This document shows, in pieces, positions 62,024 to 64,000 of a stretch of 64,000 nt of DNA (position 1 is its first letter; each line of letters begins with the position of its first letter). Below the pieces are notes generated by a model. The model saw nothing but the letters and a program-made list of their open reading frames with translations. It did not search any database and had not been told where the DNA came from. Both the position numbers and the translations under genes were made by a program. Origin of the DNA: WQTU01 sp031548835 (lineage in GTDB: Bacteria > Spirochaetota > Spirochaetia > CADAEX01); contig JAVBQS010000110.1 in the NCBI GenBank assembly GCA_031548835.1, forward strand, positions 1 through 64,000, given 5' to 3'.

Positions 62024-63862
62024 CTATTTTTTCTTTTTTGTTTCTGTGCTGTGCGGTTCTTTTTTGGGAATCAGCGCTTTGGGGTGGTTTCCTATTAAAT
62101 CTCTGCGGCCTGCTTTTTCAAGAGCTTTTCTTACAAGATAATAGTTTTCAGGCTTATGAAAATGCAGAAGAGCTTTCTGCATTCTTTTTTCCTCTTCTGC
62201 AGCAGGAATATATATTTTTTTAAGTGTAAGAGGATCAAGCCCTGTATAATACATGCAGCTTGAAAGAGTTCCTGGAGTCGGGTAAAAATCCTGAACCTGA
62301 TCCGGGATAAATTTATTTTCTTTAAGATATAGGGCAAGTTCTATTGCATCTTCTATTGTTGATCCGGGATGTGATGAAATAAAATATGGAATAACATATT
62401 GTTTTTTTCCCAGCCTAGTATTTTCTTTTTTAAATTTTGATAAAAATTCTTCATAGATTTTTCTTTTTGGTTTTCCCATAAGTGCAAGAACATTATCTGA
62501 CACATGCTCCGGCGCTACTTTAAGCTGCCCGCTTATATGGTGTTTGCAAAGCTCTTCGAGAAAATTTCCCTCTTTTCCTGAAATAACATCAGGGTCAAGC
62601 AGCAGATAATCAAACCGTATGCCTGATCTTATAAATACTTTTTTTACTTTATCCAGCTTTCTTAATTTTCGCAGCAAAGCAATATAGTCTTTATGGCTTG
62701 CCTCAAGATTCTTACATGGAGAAGGTGTAAGGCATCTTCTTTGACAGCAGCCTTTTTCAATTTGTTTTTTACAGGAAGGATTTCTGAAATTTGCTGTAGG
62801 CCCGCCTACATCATGAATATAGCCTTTAAAATCTTCCATGCTTGTAATTTGCCTTGCTTCATCCAGAATAGAATCATGGCTTCTTGCAGATATTCTTTTT
62901 CCCTGGTGGAAAGTAATTGAACAAAAACCGCAGCTTCCAAAACAGCCGCGCGAGCTTGTTATGCTGAATTTTATTTCTGATAGAGCAGGAACTCCGCCCT
63001 CTTTATTATAGGATGGATGTGCTTCCCTTGTGTATGGAAGAGCATATACAGCATCAAGTTCTTCATTTGCAAGAGGGAATGATGGTTTGTTTTGAATTAC
63101 ATATTGCTCCCCTGTTTTTTCAGCAATAACAGAAGCAGTTAAAGGATCGCTGTTTTTATAGGCAGCAGCAAAATTTTCAGCAAACATTTTTTTATCTTTT
63201 AATACTTCTTCATAAGAGTTAAGAAGTATAGTTTCTGGTTCTTCCGGCTTTTGGGAAGACCTAAAGACAGTTCCTCTTACATCTGTAATAGACTTAATAT
63301 TTTCGCTTTTTTTAAGTCTTGCAGCTATCTCTTTTATGCTGTTTTCTCCCATTCCATAAACAAGAATATCTGCCTTGGAATCAATAAGTATGCTCCGCCT
63401 TATGCTATTGCTCCAGTAATCATAGTGGGCAAGCCGTCTTAGCGATGCTTCAAGCCCGCCAAGTATAACTGGAATATTGCTGTATGCCTGCCTGATTGCT
63501 GATGTATATGCTATAAGAGCCCTGTCCGGCCGTTTATCAGCTATTCCTCCTGGAGAATAAAGATCTTCTTTTCTCTTTTTTTTAAATGAAGTATATTTTG
63601 CAACCATTGAATCAATGTTGCCTGAAGTTACGAGAAATCCCAATTCCGGGCGGCCGAAAATTTTAAATGCTTCAGAATCTTTCCAGTCAGGCTGTGCAAT
63701 AACTCCTATATGGTAGCCTTCTTTTTCAAGCACCCTTGATATAATTGCAGCTCCAAATGAAGGATGGTCTACATAGGCATCTCCTGTGACAAGTACAAAA
63801 TCAACACTGTCCCAGCCTTTTTTTTTAGCATCAGCCATGCTGACCGGCAGAAAATTTTTCAT
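62024..63862 (-). CDS. ygiQ: YgiQ-family radical SAM protein
   Basis: 612 residues. The N-terminal part has the YgiQ-type opening (FVLVTGDAYVDHPSFG, ISRVLEKEGY) and VILGGLEASLRRLAHYDYW near 135, and the radical SAM 4Fe-4S motif Cys-x3-Cys-x2-Cys is in SSRGCFGSCGFCS near 310. QGKRISARSHDS and a further cysteine cluster (Cys-x3... CCQRRCLTPSPC) near 370 are usual in the family. Its reaction is unknown. It converges with folA. Confidence 0.93.
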   Translation of the reverse strand: MKNFLPVSMADAKKKGWDSVDFVLVTGDAYVDHPSFGAAIISRVLEKEGYHIGVIAQPDWKDSEAFKIFGRPELGFLVTSGNIDSMVAKYTSFKKKRKEDLYSPGGIADKRPDRALIAYTSAIRQAYSNIPVILGGLEASLRRLAHYDYWSNSIRRSILIDSKADILVYGMGENSIKEIAARLKKSENIKSITDVRGTVFRSSQKPEEPETILLNSYEEVLKDKKMFAENFAAAYKNSDPLTASVIAEKTGEQYVIQNKPSFPLANEELDAVYALPYTREAHPSYNKEGGVPALSEIKFSITSSRGCFGSCGFCSITFHQGKRISARSHDSILDEARQITSMEDFKGYIHDVGGPTANFRNPSCKKQIEKGCCQRRCLTPSPCKNLEASHKDYIALLRKLRKLDKVKKVFIRSGIRFDYLLLDPDVISGKEGNFLEELCKHHISGQLKVAPEHVSDNVLALMGKPKRKIYEEFLSKFKKENTRLGKKQYVIPYFISSHPGSTIEDAIELALYLKENKFIPDQVQDFYPTPGTLSSCMYYTGLDPLTLKKIYIPAAEEEKRMQKALLHFHKPENYYLVRKALEKAGRRDLIGNHPKALIPKKEPHSTETKKKK

Positions 63863-64000
63863 ATATATTTTGATATAGGCAAAGCCATATTACTCCGTAG
63901 ATTTAATAAGCTGGATTTCGAGTTTTTTCATATGAGTCTGCTATTGCATCCTGCTCCTATTCAGCAGTCTGATTATGCTTATATGAATAGCTCTTTGCTT
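63863..64000. other. Window-edge sequence without a supported gene
   Basis: This is the upstream region of ygiQ. A frame open on the plus strand from ATG 63931 to the edge and short open stretches on the minus strand exist, but none shows recognisable protein sequence or a ribosome-binding site. A gene may continue beyond the edge. Confidence 0.3.

Noticed and set aside
63931..64000. Possible gene start at the right edge, plus strand
   Set aside because: Only 23 codons to the edge, no ribosome-binding site and no recognisable motif.
1..64000. tRNA, rRNA and CRISPR arrays
   Set aside because: No cloverleaf with a GTTCGA-type T arm, no rRNA sequence, and no regularly spaced direct repeats were seen by eye; short or unusual RNAs could be missed.

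Overview
The window is strongly AT-rich DNA from a diderm, probably anaerobic bacterium. Outer-membrane-type beta-barrel proteins, a LolA-like carrier, ADP-heptose synthesis and two GT9 heptosyltransferase-type enzymes point to an outer membrane. A CheA-like kinase with an [FeFe]-hydrogenase-type sensor beside cheX and cheY, MurA with Asp in place of the catalytic Cys, and many TTG/GTG starts would fit a spirochaete. That assignment is an inference; no rRNA, tRNA or flagellar gene is present to fix it.

Layout. 1-141: cut-off end of an IS5-type insertion sequence. 0.2-10.2 kb: surface-glycan island of glycosyltransferases (GNT-I-like, GT4, GT25, GT2), a methyltransferase and a membrane sulfatase-like enzyme, with signs of recombination (a mosaic GT4 and a stray gene tail). 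10.5-16.1 kb: ABC exporter module with two FtsX-type permeases, a LolA-like protein, an outer-membrane protein and a convergent ATPase gene. 16.2-42.2 kb: a long co-directional polysaccharide locus with an initiating sugar-phosphate transferase, Wzy-like and Wzx-like proteins, nucleotide-sugar enzymes (UDP-GlcA, UDP-Xyl, a UDP-GlcA epimerase), a CDP-alcohol cytidylyltransferase, a CDP-glycerol glycerophosphotransferase, YidC-like proteins, three large LTA-synthase-like sulfatases, two decayed copies of the same family, ADP-heptose synthesis (hldE, hldD, gmhB; gmhA lies at 43.4 kb) and GT9/GT4 enzymes. 42.2-45.9 kb: outer-membrane protein, gmhA, CotH-like lipoprotein and DUF4956 protein. 45.9-64 kb: mostly housekeeping and signalling: lysC-thrC, a lipoprotein, the hydrogenase-type CheA/CheX/CheY module, murA, two membrane proteins of unknown function, a tautomerase, a STAS protein with a zinc ribbon, thyA-folA and ygiQ.

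The most unusual system is the 16-35 kb locus. A YidC/Oxa1-like membrane domain is fused to an alkaline-phosphatase-superfamily (LTA-synthase-like) domain in one gene. The same pair occurs as adjacent genes 7.5 kb downstream, right after a CDP-glycerol glycerophosphotransferase. With the cytidylyltransferase this suggests a polyol-phosphate (teichoic-acid-like) surface polymer, or phospho-alcohol decoration of a glycan, in a diderm, with a dedicated YidC paralogue as partner of the transferase. Two degenerate copies show that the family has been duplicating and decaying locally.
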